Shown piece after piece: positions 35,100-42,865 of a stretch of DNA of 64,000 nt; position 1 is the first letter of the stretch, and each line of letters opens with the position of its first letter. The stretch lies in NCBI GenBank assembly GCA_964498785.1, contig CAZCJL010000018.1, forward strand, positions 1 through 64,000, given 5' to 3'. This DNA comes from Mariaggregatimicrobium sp964498785 (GTDB lineage: Bacteria; Zhuqueibacterota; Zhuqueibacteria; Thermofontimicrobiales; Thiofontviventaceae). The position numbers and the translations under genes were made by a program. The notes beneath the pieces are model-generated. The model searched no databases and was not told the origin of the DNA. It was given only the letters and a program-made list of their open reading frames with translations.

Positions 35100-36254
35100 T
35101 TATTGGATATTGAATTGAAATCCTAATGATCCAAAATAGTTGTCAAACTGATAATATCGATCGTTCGATTCGTTTTTCAGATAGCCGCCAGAAAGCGACA
35201 ATCTAACGGTTTTGATCCCCCGGTTCACCGCAAAACTACGACTAAATTCTCCCCAAAAAATGGTGCGAACATCATTACGATTGTCATTTGTATAATCATA
35301 ATTTCCGTCAATATTATAAACCTGCCGGTTCAAATAATTTTTCCACAACTGACGTGCGCCTAACTCCAGTTTAACATATTTCGGTAAAAAATGATTTATA
35401 GTAAAATCGATTTCATGGCCTTCATATCCATACCGATCATCAAATAATTCATCTTCAGTAAACAATTCGTCGCTATTTAAAACACTCACCGCACCGGGAA
35501 CCAGTCCCGGATTCATACGATTGAAATATTCAAAACTAACCGATGTTTTAGCGCCCATAGATTGCGCGATCTTAAAGCTGCTGACCAGTTGATCCACAGA
35601 CGGCATTTCCGTATAATCGACCATCATTTGTCGTCCGCGACCGCTATAAGATTGCAAGGGGATATAGTCTTTAATGCCATAGTTAAAATTTGCTGTTAAC
35701 GAAGTTCCACTTTGAAAATATGTATTAAACCGGGCAAAAAGATAATGTTGCCAATAGCTGAATTCCTTCAATTCGGAGTAACTTCGATTGCTCAAAATAT
35801 AACCAACCCTGCCGATTACATTGGTTCGTAAATAGAATCGCATATTTCCATAAAGTTCAAACTCTTGCAAATCATAAATATCATAATTTTCACGTCCATC
35901 GTGCAAAAACCAATTCGCACCAAAATAATTAATTCGCTTTTGATCCTCTGATTCATAATAGCCATTATAGCCAATCGCCTGGTTATGATAAAGCCGTTCT
36001 GCATAATTTTTATAAATATTCACATCGCCATTATAATAAACTTGAGACTGAATCTTTTCACTCTCAAAAATATGACTGATTCTCAATCCGATATAATCAT
36101 TAACATCCGGGAGCTGGCGATAATTATAAAATGAATTTGAATAATATGATACGTTTTGAGATAATGATATCGATGTCTGTGCATATGCAGTTAAAAAATT
36201 ACTGCTAAAGATCATGATTATTGCGCCGATAACTTGTATTGTTTTACTTTTCAT
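35100..36254 (-). CDS. Putative outer-membrane beta-barrel protein (paralog 2)
   Basis: 384 residues from the ATG at 36254, which follows GAGGTGG; the GTG at 36263 overlaps that Shine-Dalgarno and is rejected. A signal peptide (to about ...TAYAQ) precedes a body of amphipathic aromatic-rich strands (QVYYNGDVNIYKNYAERLYH, FNYGIKDYIPLQSY, VKLELGARQLWKNYLNRQ) that ends in FGSLGFQFNIQ. It aligns with the barrel at 30163-31401 around DELFDDRYGYEGHEIDFTINHFLP. It is convergent with the response regulator and downstream of the Asp-repeat gene at 36335, with a strong hairpin between them that may lower its expression. Function unknown. Confidence 0.75.
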   Translation of the reverse strand: MKSKTIQVIGAIIMIFSSNFLTAYAQTSISLSQNVSYYSNSFYNYRQLPDVNDYIGLRISHIFESEKIQSQVYYNGDVNIYKNYAERLYHNQAIGYNGYYESEDQKRINYFGANWFLHDGRENYDIYDLQEFELYGNMRFYLRTNVIGRVGYILSNRSYSELKEFSYWQHYLFARFNTYFQSGTSLTANFNYGIKDYIPLQSYSGRGRQMMVDYTEMPSVDQLVSSFKIAQSMGAKTSVSFEYFNRMNPGLVPGAVSVLNSDELFTEDELFDDRYGYEGHEIDFTINHFLPKYVKLELGARQLWKNYLNRQVYNIDGNYDYTNDNRNDVRTIFWGEFSRSFAVNRGIKTVRLSLSGGYLKNESNDRYYQFDNYFGSLGFQFNIQ

Positions 36255-36281
36255 ATTGACCACCTCTTTTTTTAATATAAT

Positions 36282-36314
36282 AAAAGCACGGACTTTTCAA
36301 AAATCCGTGCTTTT
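36282..36314 (-). terminator. Intrinsic terminator/attenuator between Asp-repeat and barrel genes
   Basis: AAAAGCACGGA and TCCGTGCTTTT form an 11-bp perfect stem with an 11-nt loop. On the minus strand the stem is followed by ATTATATT after its own TTTT. It lies 21 bases after the Asp-repeat stop and 28 bases before the barrel start, so barrel expression would depend on read-through. Confidence 0.8.
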
Positions 36315-36334
36315 TTTTTCATTTATTTTAATCT

Positions 36335-36859
36335 TTAATTCTTGCCGCCCTGGCCTTTTCGTTCCTGGCTGCCTTTTTTCGCTCCGTCTCCTGATCCACC
36401 ATTTGCACTCCCTTTCGGGCCAGTTCCATCACATTCGCCAAAATTTTCGCCGCTGGCGCCTTTGTTTCCTCGCAAGCCTTTGCCCTTTGTTTCACCAGAG
36501 GCGGTACCGAATTTGTTACCAGTACCGTCTTGCGGTTTCACCCAGTCTTCGTCTTCACAGTTGGGGATTCCATCACCATCCGCATCCTGCATTCTGTCAT
36601 TGATTCCGTCGCCATCTTCATCGACAAAGCCATTGCTTTTTTCTCTGTCAGGATTTAATGGTTGATAATCATCATCCTGACCATTGGGAATACCGTCACC
36701 ATCATGATCTGGTGCGTTATCATTGTAACCATCTCCGTTTTCATCGACAAAGTTCGGACCATGTTCGACATCCTGTGCGTAACTTGCCGGCGCCAAAGTT
36801 AAGAAAGCCAGAAATAAAGCAGCGATTGCAAATACCGAGACATTAATTAAGCGTTTCAT
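36335..36859 (-). CDS. Secreted Asp-rich repeat protein with Gly/Lys-rich tail
   Basis: 174 residues. A signal peptide (1-29, ending APASYAQ) precedes Ca-type loops DENGDGYNDNA, DHDGDGIPNGQ, DEDGDGINDRM and DADGDGIPNCEDEDW (about 38-105), then a low-complexity basic tail (about 108-174) rich in Gly, Lys and Ser such as GETKGKGLRGNKG. The counterpart at 29457 has the same plan. The ATG follows GGAGGT. A consensus sigma-54 promoter lies 80 bases upstream. The acidic-loop plus basic-tail build would suit a matrix or surface-polymer component, but this is inference. Confidence 0.82.
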   Translation of the reverse strand: MKRLINVSVFAIAALFLAFLTLAPASYAQDVEHGPNFVDENGDGYNDNAPDHDGDGIPNGQDDDYQPLNPDREKSNGFVDEDGDGINDRMQDADGDGIPNCEDEDWVKPQDGTGNKFGTASGETKGKGLRGNKGASGENFGECDGTGPKGSANGGSGDGAKKGSQERKGQGGKN

Positions 36860-36938
36860 GTTATACCTCCATAAGTTATTTGATTGGTGATACTTATTTA
36901 ATTTTACTTTTATTTTTTTAATTTCGATATTGTATCAG

Positions 36939-36953
36939 GCAATTGCTGTGCCA
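36939..36953 (-). promoter_or_regulatory. Sigma-54 promoter (-24/-12), full consensus
   Basis: Read on the minus strand: TGGCAC-AGCAA-TTGC, with GG and GC in the required 10-nt spacing. It is 80 bases upstream of the Asp-repeat ATG at 36859, giving a leader of about 68 nt. An NtrC-family activator gene lies 2 kb away, and an enhancer-like site lies 99 nt further upstream. Confidence 0.85.
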
Positions 36954-37052
36954 ATTTTTTTTACAATATTCTAAACACCCTTAACTTAATATTATTATGG
37001 TAGTTAATCTGTTATCATGTAGTAACAATTTATTGCCCTGAATTATAAGCAC

Positions 37053-37080
37053 CCGACGAAAAGGTCGATTTTCTCGACGA
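37053..37080 (-). promoter_or_regulatory. Candidate NtrC-type enhancer (UAS) for the right-hand operon
   Basis: On the minus strand: TCGTCGA, GAAAA, TCGAC, CTTT, TCGTCGG. This matches the site at 27600-27628 in all three core blocks, with a 1-nt spacer difference. It ends 99 nt upstream of the -24 element, against 87 nt on the left. The difference is close to one DNA helical turn. Confidence 0.6.
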
Positions 37081-37228
37081 TAATGACACGTATTTAATTC
37101 TAAATGGGAGATTTACTAGTGGACACGACTACTTGTTCGTATGTTCAGAAATATGAGTTGATGATATCATTGGGATCGTTAATATCAGTAGATAATGCGG
37201 TTAAAAATTGCAGGAATGAACCAAGTTG

Positions 37229-37265
37229 GAACAAGCGAGAAAAGCAATTATTTTCCCGCTTGTTC
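37229..37265 (-). terminator. Hairpin downstream of the 157-residue gene
   Basis: GAACAAGCG and CGCTTGTTC form a perfect 9-bp stem, extended inside by GAAAA/TTTTC. It lies 28 bases after the stop at 37294 on the minus strand. There is no clear T-tract. The rest of 36954-37228 holds the candidate enhancer and no gene that I can support. Confidence 0.65.
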
Positions 37266-37293
37266 ATCAAAATCAATCACATTAGAAATAATT

Positions 37294-37767
37294 TCAATTT
37301 TTCACTTGTAAAGTTACCTTGCAGTTTCCCGGATCATTTGCATATTGGGTCGTAATCCGTTTGCCAGACTTCATCATTGCTCCCCACAGTGAAGCGCCGC
37401 GCAAACATCCGAATTCCGTAATACCATCTTTAATCAAATCCGTACATGCTGTTGAATAAGGACATTTTGTAAACGTAATGGTTACGTTATCATCGTTCGT
37501 TTCTTTTATAAATTGGTCCTCACTCAACAGACCTGATTTTATGAGCACCTCAATATAATTATTCAGTATTTCAATCGGATCATCAGTCTCGTCAAACGTA
37601 ATACCAAAATCCTTAAAAGATTCCAATAACAATTCCACCAGGCCATTTGTCGCCAACCTGGAAATAACCGTCGATTTACCGGTCAGCCGATTTTCTGCTT
37701 TTGCAATTCCATAAGTGAGTGCATCGATAACCACTTTTAAATATTCCGCTTTTTCTATATGTGCCAT
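37294..37767 (-). CDS. Unknown 157-residue protein, tandem paralog A
   Basis: A small soluble protein without signal peptide or membrane helix. No family was recognised. It aligns end to end with the neighbour at 37833-38306, which has the same length: TYGIAKAENR...ISR, KSGLLSEDQFI, KCPYSTACTDLIKDGITEFGCLRG and NDPGNCKVTL. Three cysteines (in KCPY, FGCLR and GNCKV) are kept in both copies, suggesting a metal, cofactor or small-molecule site. The ATG follows AAGGAT. It is 65 bases after paralog B and likely in the same operon. Confidence 0.75.
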   Translation of the reverse strand: MAHIEKAEYLKVVIDALTYGIAKAENRLTGKSTVISRLATNGLVELLLESFKDFGITFDETDDPIEILNNYIEVLIKSGLLSEDQFIKETNDDNVTITFTKCPYSTACTDLIKDGITEFGCLRGASLWGAMMKSGKRITTQYANDPGNCKVTLQVKN

Positions 37768-37832
37768 AAATTATCCTTTCATGTTGTGATATTTCTGTCA
37801 ATACATCTCAACACTATTTTTCTTATTATATT

Positions 37833-38306
37833 TTAATTTTTTTCACTGATTGTAATGATACACTTTTTCGGATCATTCTTGATTTGAAAATTGTAGTTCT
37901 TGCCATCAGGATCAATATATTGCCTTAAATCCTCCATCCGTAAACATCCGAAGTTTTCGATCCCATCATTGATTAATTTTGTCGTCCCGTCCAGAAAAGG
38001 ACAGTCTAACACTTTGATTTGAATTTGACTATCTTCTTTCTTGACAATAAAATCATCTTTGGAAAAAAGACCTGCTTTATCATGGGCAGAAATATAATTT
38101 TCAATCGTCTGCTCTGGCGTTTCGCCTGGCTCAACAGTAATTCCTTTCTTACTTATATAAGTTTTAATCCTCTTCGCTGCTTCCGCAAAAGTTGCTCTGG
38201 AAATAATATTCGTTCTACGGGTTGTTTTAAGCTCTGCTTTTACCAATCCATAGATAAAAAAATTAATCAAATAATTTTGAAGTTTCACCGGATCCATATT
38301 CGCCAT
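37833..38306 (-). CDS. Unknown 157-residue protein, tandem paralog B
   Basis: Paralog of the preceding gene, with matching blocks IYGLVKAELK...ISR, KAGLFSKDDFIV, DCPFLDGTTKLINDGIENFGCLRM and NDPKKCIITI. The N-terminal half is predicted to be helical and the C-terminal half, with the conserved Cys, strand-rich, which loosely recalls ligand-binding domains such as V4R, but I cannot support that name. The ATG follows GAGGTG. A sigma-54-like sequence lies about 160 bases upstream, so it may belong to the same regulon as the barrel operons. Confidence 0.75.
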   Translation of the reverse strand: MANMDPVKLQNYLINFFIYGLVKAELKTTRRTNIISRATFAEAAKRIKTYISKKGITVEPGETPEQTIENYISAHDKAGLFSKDDFIVKKEDSQIQIKVLDCPFLDGTTKLINDGIENFGCLRMEDLRQYIDPDGKNYNFQIKNDPKKCIITISEKN

Positions 38307-38464
38307 AATTCACCTCGCATGTTAAGTTAAAGTGGACTCATTTTTTATGTTATGTGTTTTAAAATTGAACACTTTTTTTTGATTACGAATTTTATTTTTT
38401 TGATATAACATATTTATTTTTTTATACATTCGAAGCATTATTCAAATCAATAGCTGTTTTTATT

Positions 38465-38480
38465 TGCAAATCACATACCA
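38465..38480 (-). promoter_or_regulatory. Sigma-54-like promoter upstream of the 157-residue pair
   Basis: Minus strand: TGGTATGTGATTTGCA. GG and GC are correctly spaced and TTGCA is kept, but C4 and C6 of the -24 box are T. No TCGTCGA enhancer-type motif was found upstream of it. The leader would be about 145 nt. Confidence 0.35.
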
Positions 38481-38764
38481 TAAATGTCTGTAATGTTAAA
38501 TGTCATTTTTTTTATATTTACTGAAACCACTGGTATTTTATTATGAAAATATAGAGTAATATCATTATAATAAATCAGTTATCTTATGAGGTACTGTTCA
38601 GCTTATATACTAATTTGTAATAATTGACGTATGCTCACATCAGGTAGAGGTGCCTTGTAACGATAATGAATTGAAGTGAATGATTATTGTATTTTTAATG
38701 TTAAAAGCTATAGAGGATCAATTGCAGGAAAAATAAGGAAGGGCAACAAAAATAACTCAATTCA
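38481..38764. other. AT-rich intergenic DNA, no gene seen
   Basis: The gap between the 2-hydroxyacid dehydrogenase and the tandem 157-residue genes. I see no supported ORF, hairpin or repeat here; short open frames lack ribosome sites and recognisable protein sequence. Confidence 0.5.
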
Positions 38765-39742
38765 TTATCCATTAAGACAATCATCAAGCGGTTTACCGGC
38801 GAGTAAATTAATTAAATTAATAGCTGCTCTTTGTTGCAGGTTTATTGCCGACTGGTCAGAATACCACGCATAATGCCCGGTGCAAATCGTTCGCGGATGA
38901 TTGATCAATTCATGTTGCCGGTCGGTAACAGGTTCATCCTCAAAAACATCCAGTCCGGCGCTATGAATTTTACCAGCGTTCAATGCCGCAAGCAATGCTG
39001 ATTCGAAAATCACTTCACCCCGGGACGTGTTAATGATAACTGGCCTTTTGTTCATCATAAAAAATTTTTCGGTATTTAGCAAATGTTTTGTTTCTTTTGT
39101 CAGATTGCAATGAAGACTGATGACATCCGATCTCTCCACCAATTCATCCAGGTCAACTCGTTGCGCGGTTAACTGCTTAAAATGAGCATCCGGTTTATAC
39201 GGATCGCAGGCAAGAACCTGACTAAACAACGGAGATGCTTTTACGCAAAATTCACTGCCAATTCTACCGATACCAACAATTCCCAAAATTTTATCATGTA
39301 ATTCAAAGATGTCAGAAACAGGCGGTCCGGCAAATTTGTTCCATAATTGCGATCTTGTATCCCACAGTGCACGGGTACATGAAAACATCAACGCAATCGC
39401 ATGGTCAGACACAGAATGATTTGCATATCCCTGAACGTTAGCCACTTTGACGCCATATTTCGTACAGGCGTCAACATCGATATTATCATATCCCACACCA
39501 TACCGAACAATTGCTTTGAGGTTTTTCATTTCCGAAAGAAATCCCTCATCAACTATCGTATGCCTGACCAGAATACCAACCGCGTTTTTCGAGAATTCTT
39601 TTTTTTCGGATGGACGTTTTTCAAACGCCGGGTGAATTTTTAAACGGTAACCATTTTTGTCCTCATAAGGATCTTCGATGCCGACGTACATACAACCCCG
39701 GTGCTGAATGCGTTCGTAATTGATATACAATGTTTTTTTCAA
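38765..39742 (-). CDS. D-isomer-specific 2-hydroxyacid dehydrogenase
   Basis: A cytoplasmic 325-residue NAD(P)-dependent dehydrogenase acting on a 2-hydroxy or 2-keto acid; the substrate is unknown. The Rossmann motif is LGIVGIGRIGSEF. The catalytic set is Arg in INTSRGEV, Glu in LDVFEDEPVT and His in CTGHYAWYS. The N-terminal half has VRYGVGYDNIDVDACTKYGVKVANVQGYAN. The start is TTG at 39742, overlapping the TGA of the decayed gene upstream (TTGA); M18 (ATG 39691) is an alternative. The overlap may have arisen when the upstream gene was truncated. Confidence 0.88.
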   Translation of the reverse strand: MKKTLYINYERIQHRGCMYVGIEDPYEDKNGYRLKIHPAFEKRPSEKKEFSKNAVGILVRHTIVDEGFLSEMKNLKAIVRYGVGYDNIDVDACTKYGVKVANVQGYANHSVSDHAIALMFSCTRALWDTRSQLWNKFAGPPVSDIFELHDKILGIVGIGRIGSEFCVKASPLFSQVLACDPYKPDAHFKQLTAQRVDLDELVERSDVISLHCNLTKETKHLLNTEKFFMMNKRPVIINTSRGEVIFESALLAALNAGKIHSAGLDVFEDEPVTDRQHELINHPRTICTGHYAWYSDQSAINLQQRAAINLINLLAGKPLDDCLNG

Positions 39743-40307
39743 TCCGGTGAAAAAATATAGATCGGGTACGGTAGTGTACGTGTCGCTTTCGTCTTCATGT
39801 TGTAAAATCTGCTAATCACGCTTTTCCTGTCTTCAGCACGTTCATTCCAGGCAATTTCTTCGAACTTCGGAGGAACCCATTGCAGTCGGCATCCCTGTTG
39901 CCAGTTCCAGGCGGTTGTCTCGCCAATCTTCGTCCATTGATTGTCATTTTGCAGATCAAAATAACCGACTTCCCCTTTATCGAATGGTGCACTTTCCTGC
40001 CCTCGATGTAAATTCTCATTCCCAGCAGATAACGCTCCGTCGGCTCAAATTGCAAACATTCCGACGGTGTATGATTATAATAGAAAAACCCGTTGTACAT
40101 TGGCTTCTCCTTTGTGCCTACCGGCGAAATCCGAACCGGATTCAGATATTTTACATCTGTGGCTTCAATCATTTCATCAAAACTATTGAAAGCAGAATAA
40201 TTCCTGACATCTACTTTTTCAGGCACAGTTTGAGATTGGCTGTTATAGCTCAATCCTGCTATCAAACTAAAAATAAATATTGTGACGATTTGATTTAATT
40301 TGTTCAT
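39739..40307 (-). pseudogene. Frameshifted, truncated secreted protein (lyase-like beta-propeller family)
   Basis: An intact signal peptide start at 40307 (MNKLNQIVTIFIFSLIAGLS) and about 100 residues (QFEPTERYLLGMRIYIEGRKVH) are followed by a frame change near 39995. In the next frame the reading continues PFDKGEVGYFDLQNDNQWTK, then IGETTAWNWQQGCRLQW and YNMKTKATRTLPYPIY, and stops at SPD. These blocks are typical of a family of secreted propeller proteins related to oligogalacturonate lyase-like enzymes, which are usually much longer. The gene is therefore both frameshifted and cut at its 3' end, where it abuts the dehydrogenase start. Confidence 0.75.
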
Positions 40308-40358
40308 GGATCAGGGCCTCGTTTTTTAGGTGTGGGCGAAAACATAAAGCCCCAATAA

Positions 40359-40688
40359 TCATTCCACTAGAATTAGATCCCCAACCAAATTCACTGTTTG
40401 AGAAACAACTTGCGTACACGCTGGTACAAAATCGGGCAATGAACCACCGACCGTAATTTCAAAATCACCCGGTTCTACAACTCGCTGGAAATTTTCATCA
40501 ATGATCGAAAGCTGTTTCGGAGTAAGACTGAATGTTAGTTGCTGCGTTTCTTCCGGTTTCAAATGAATTCGTTTGAATCCTTGTAATGATCTGATGGGAA
40601 CGGGCACAGAAGCTTCTACATCTCTCACATATAATTGAACCACTTCATCGTCTGACGGATAATATCGACACTGCCGACCAATTGCCAC
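40359..40688 (-). pseudogene. C-terminal remnant of a GH3 beta-glucosidase (Fn3-like domain)
   Basis: A 109-residue frame: DDEVVQLYVRDVEASVPVPI, RSLQGFKRIHLKPEETQQLT, FSLTPKQLSIIDENFQRVVE, PGDFEITVGGSLPD. This is the fibronectin-III-like C-terminal domain of GH3 glycosidases. The (alpha/beta) catalytic domains are missing. The open frame runs upstream into unrelated sequence (DGRYFVPPVILEASF), marking a deletion junction near 40690. Confidence 0.85.
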
Positions 40689-40689
40689 A

Positions 40690-41313
40690 CCAGATCCGAA
40701 GGATGATTTAAAGGAAGCCTCTAAAATGACAGGAGGAACAAAATATCGGCCATCAATTTTATAATCTTTTTTCGAATATAATTTGATTTCATCTTCAAAT
40801 CGTTTTCCTTTCTTTAAGACGCCGGAAAACTATTCAATCCCCTGATAAGCGCTGAATAAAGATATAGATTTTCTTTTGAATCAAGAGGCGCTACTTTCAA
40901 TGAATACTCTAAATTCTCTGTGCGTCAATACTGTAGTGTAGCATTTTCAAAAAGATCACTTTCCCACACAATCATCATCGATATTCGCATTGGTTTTATA
41001 AGATACGGTCCTTTAACAATTTCAGAAAATGAAATTGCAGGTATTGTAACAAAATAAGAATTAAGAGAATAACTGATTTCAATGACCTGTTCATCGTTTC
41101 TCCATAATTTTATCGCAATTAAAAGCAATAAATAATTCAGTACCGATAACTCTTATATTTTTCCAAACTTCATCGTGATGTTTGCTATAATGCAAATAAT
41201 AAAGAGAGAGTTCACATTTATCCAGAACCTTTTTCATAAATCCGATCGTCACACGATTTTACAGATAGACTGCCAATAAGTATCAACAAAAACAGGATTC
41301 TCTTAACTGTCAT
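40690..41313 (-). pseudogene. Degenerate lipoprotein gene
   Basis: An ATG at 41313, after AAAGGGAAT, opens a lipoprotein-type leader (MTVKRILFLLILIGSLSVKSC) that stops after 31 residues. Downstream, protein-like sequence continues in shifting frames: LHYSKHHDEVWKNIRVIGTE, then NDEQVIEISYSLNSYF and VKGPYLIKPMRISMM, then YSLKVAPLDSKENLYLYSAL, then FEDEIKLYSKKDYKIDGRYF. At least three frame changes and stops are needed to join them, so the gene is dead. The family was not recognised. Confidence 0.6.
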
Positions 41314-41358
41314 TCTTCGATTCCCTTTACCGTTTTAAGGTCTTTTCTATTTCAGAAC

Positions 41359-42147
41359 TTATTCGAACAGCTCCAATGTTTTACGAACCGCCTGTGTGCT
41401 GTCGTTATTAGTCGGCATGTATTCAAAACCCACCACTTTCTCGTTGTTCATCTTTTTCAAAAGAGCGTGGATTTTTACATAATCGATAGTTCCCGATCCG
41501 GGTTCGTTTCGTCCCGGTTTATCAGCCACGTGAAAATAGCCGATCTCATTATAATTGTTCTCGATATCCGCAAAAACGTCTGCTCCCTGCATTGCGGTGT
41601 GATAAATATCGTACAGCACTTTTATCCGCGGGTGATCGATTGCCCTGATAATGTTAAATGCTCTGCGACCGGACGTAAGATAATAGTTGGGATGATCCAG
41701 TACATCATTTAACGGCTCGATTACGATATCCAGGTCCAACTCATCAGCAATTTTTCCAGTCTGCTTACCACTTTCGATAATATTTGCTTCAATTTTCTGA
41801 TCTGACAGCTTATTCGCTGGCAATCTGCCGCTGTTGTCTTGTTCCAGGCTTTGTACCAAAAGCATAAGCGTGGGACATCCAAGCTGCTTCGCCACGGCGC
41901 CGGTTTCCCGCACTTCCGCCAGAAAATTATCACGCTCCGACTCGTCGATCATTCCGTAATTCCGGTTTCCGCTGAGGTTGCAGACCTTCATGCCCAGCAG
42001 CTCCATTCGTTGTTTCAGCGCTTTTAAATCCTTATTTCGCCAGTCCCAAAATTCAAAATAACTAATACCATCTTTTTTTGCTACATCCAAACGATCGTTA
42101 AAAGAGAGCTCCGCGTACAGCATTTCTAAACAAAATGATAACTTCAT
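41359..42147 (-). CDS. Hydroxypyruvate isomerase-like TIM-barrel protein
   Basis: A 262-residue xylose-isomerase-like TIM barrel of the Hyi/OtnI type. Diagnostic stretches are SFCLEMLYAELSFNDRL at the start, DIVIEPLNDVLDHPNYYL (metal-binding Glu), IKVLYDIYHTAMQGAD (Asp/His), YFHVADKPGRNEPGSGTIDY and VGFEYMPTN (catalytic Glu). The family interconverts keto and aldo sugars or sugar acids, such as hydroxypyruvate and tartronate semialdehyde. The ATG follows GGAGG. It is the last gene after the HAD phosphatase and OPA transporter, on the same strand. Confidence 0.85.
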   Translation of the reverse strand: MKLSFCLEMLYAELSFNDRLDVAKKDGISYFEFWDWRNKDLKALKQRMELLGMKVCNLSGNRNYGMIDESERDNFLAEVRETGAVAKQLGCPTLMLLVQSLEQDNSGRLPANKLSDQKIEANIIESGKQTGKIADELDLDIVIEPLNDVLDHPNYYLTSGRRAFNIIRAIDHPRIKVLYDIYHTAMQGADVFADIENNYNEIGYFHVADKPGRNEPGSGTIDYVKIHALLKKMNNEKVVGFEYMPTNNDSTQAVRKTLELFE

Positions 42148-42241
42148 TGCTTTAATCCTCCGTGTTGAATAATTTAAATCCGCTTCATTCGTAATTAATA
42201 AAAAATTTTAAGATTCACAGTGTTATAATCAATCTTCAGAT

Positions 42242-42865
42242 TTACTGCATTTTTAACTCAATTCCCAAATTGCCCAGATCCGCTATTACCTGATCCACAT
42301 TTTCAAATAATATGGTGTACATTCCCAAATGATCCGCTCCCTCTGTATTTTCCAGGCGGTCATCAATAAGGATGCTCTGGTCTGGCGGGACGTTTAATCG
42401 CTTTAATGCGAAATAATAGATTTCCGGTTCCGGCTTTACTAATCCGAGTTTGCATGAAAGAACGACTTCCTGAAACAGATTATTATATCCGAATTTATTT
42501 CGCCGTTTGTCTGCCAATTCCAATGAATCATTGGACAGTATCGCGATCTGATACCCCTGCTGTTTAATATTTCGAGCAATATCCAAAACACCTTCAATTT
42601 CCTGAACATAAGGATCAATATCCCAATCGTCTTTAGTTGCTGCAATGCCGACATGTTTCAGCATTTTAATCCAGAATTCGCGGTCACTGATCTGTCCCAA
42701 ATCAGCCAGGGGACGGTACTTTTTCTTTGCATTCAATAATAAATCATATTCTATATTGTATTTATTTGCCAGATCTTTCACTTTTATTTCAATAAAATCC
42801 ACTGACAGAACTCCGCCAACATCAAAAAAAATTGTGTTAATAGCACTATTTGTTTTGTTCATCAT
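42242..42865 (-). CDS. HAD-family hydrolase (phosphatase-like)
   Basis: 207 residues with all HAD motifs: motif I FFDVGGVLSVD (nucleophile Asp), motif II ILSNDS, motif III Lys in KLGLVKPEPEIY, and motif IV ILIDDRLENTEGADHLGM. A helical cap lies between I and II. It probably dephosphorylates a small phospho-sugar or related compound in the cytoplasm. The start codons (two consecutive ATGs) overlap the 3' end of the OPA transporter gene by about 20 bases, so the two are coupled and the phosphatase could act on the imported organophosphate. Confidence 0.88.
   Translation of the reverse strand: MMNKTNSAINTIFFDVGGVLSVDFIEIKVKDLANKYNIEYDLLLNAKKKYRPLADLGQISDREFWIKMLKHVGIAATKDDWDIDPYVQEIEGVLDIARNIKQQGYQIAILSNDSLELADKRRNKFGYNNLFQEVVLSCKLGLVKPEPEIYYFALKRLNVPPDQSILIDDRLENTEGADHLGMYTILFENVDQVIADLGNLGIELKMQ

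Noticed and set aside
37104..37355. 83-codon plus-strand frame after the enhancer region
   Set aside because: It runs over the hairpin at 37229-37265 and the end of a convergent gene, lacks a ribosome site and has no recognisable features.
38676..38873. 65-codon plus-strand frame at the end of the dehydrogenase gene
   Set aside because: Half lies antisense to the dehydrogenase; no start signal and no family resemblance.
40359..40688. Stand-alone small Fn3 protein
   Set aside because: The sequence is exactly the terminal domain of GH3 enzymes, has no signal peptide or ribosome site, and joins unrelated sequence upstream; it is a remnant.
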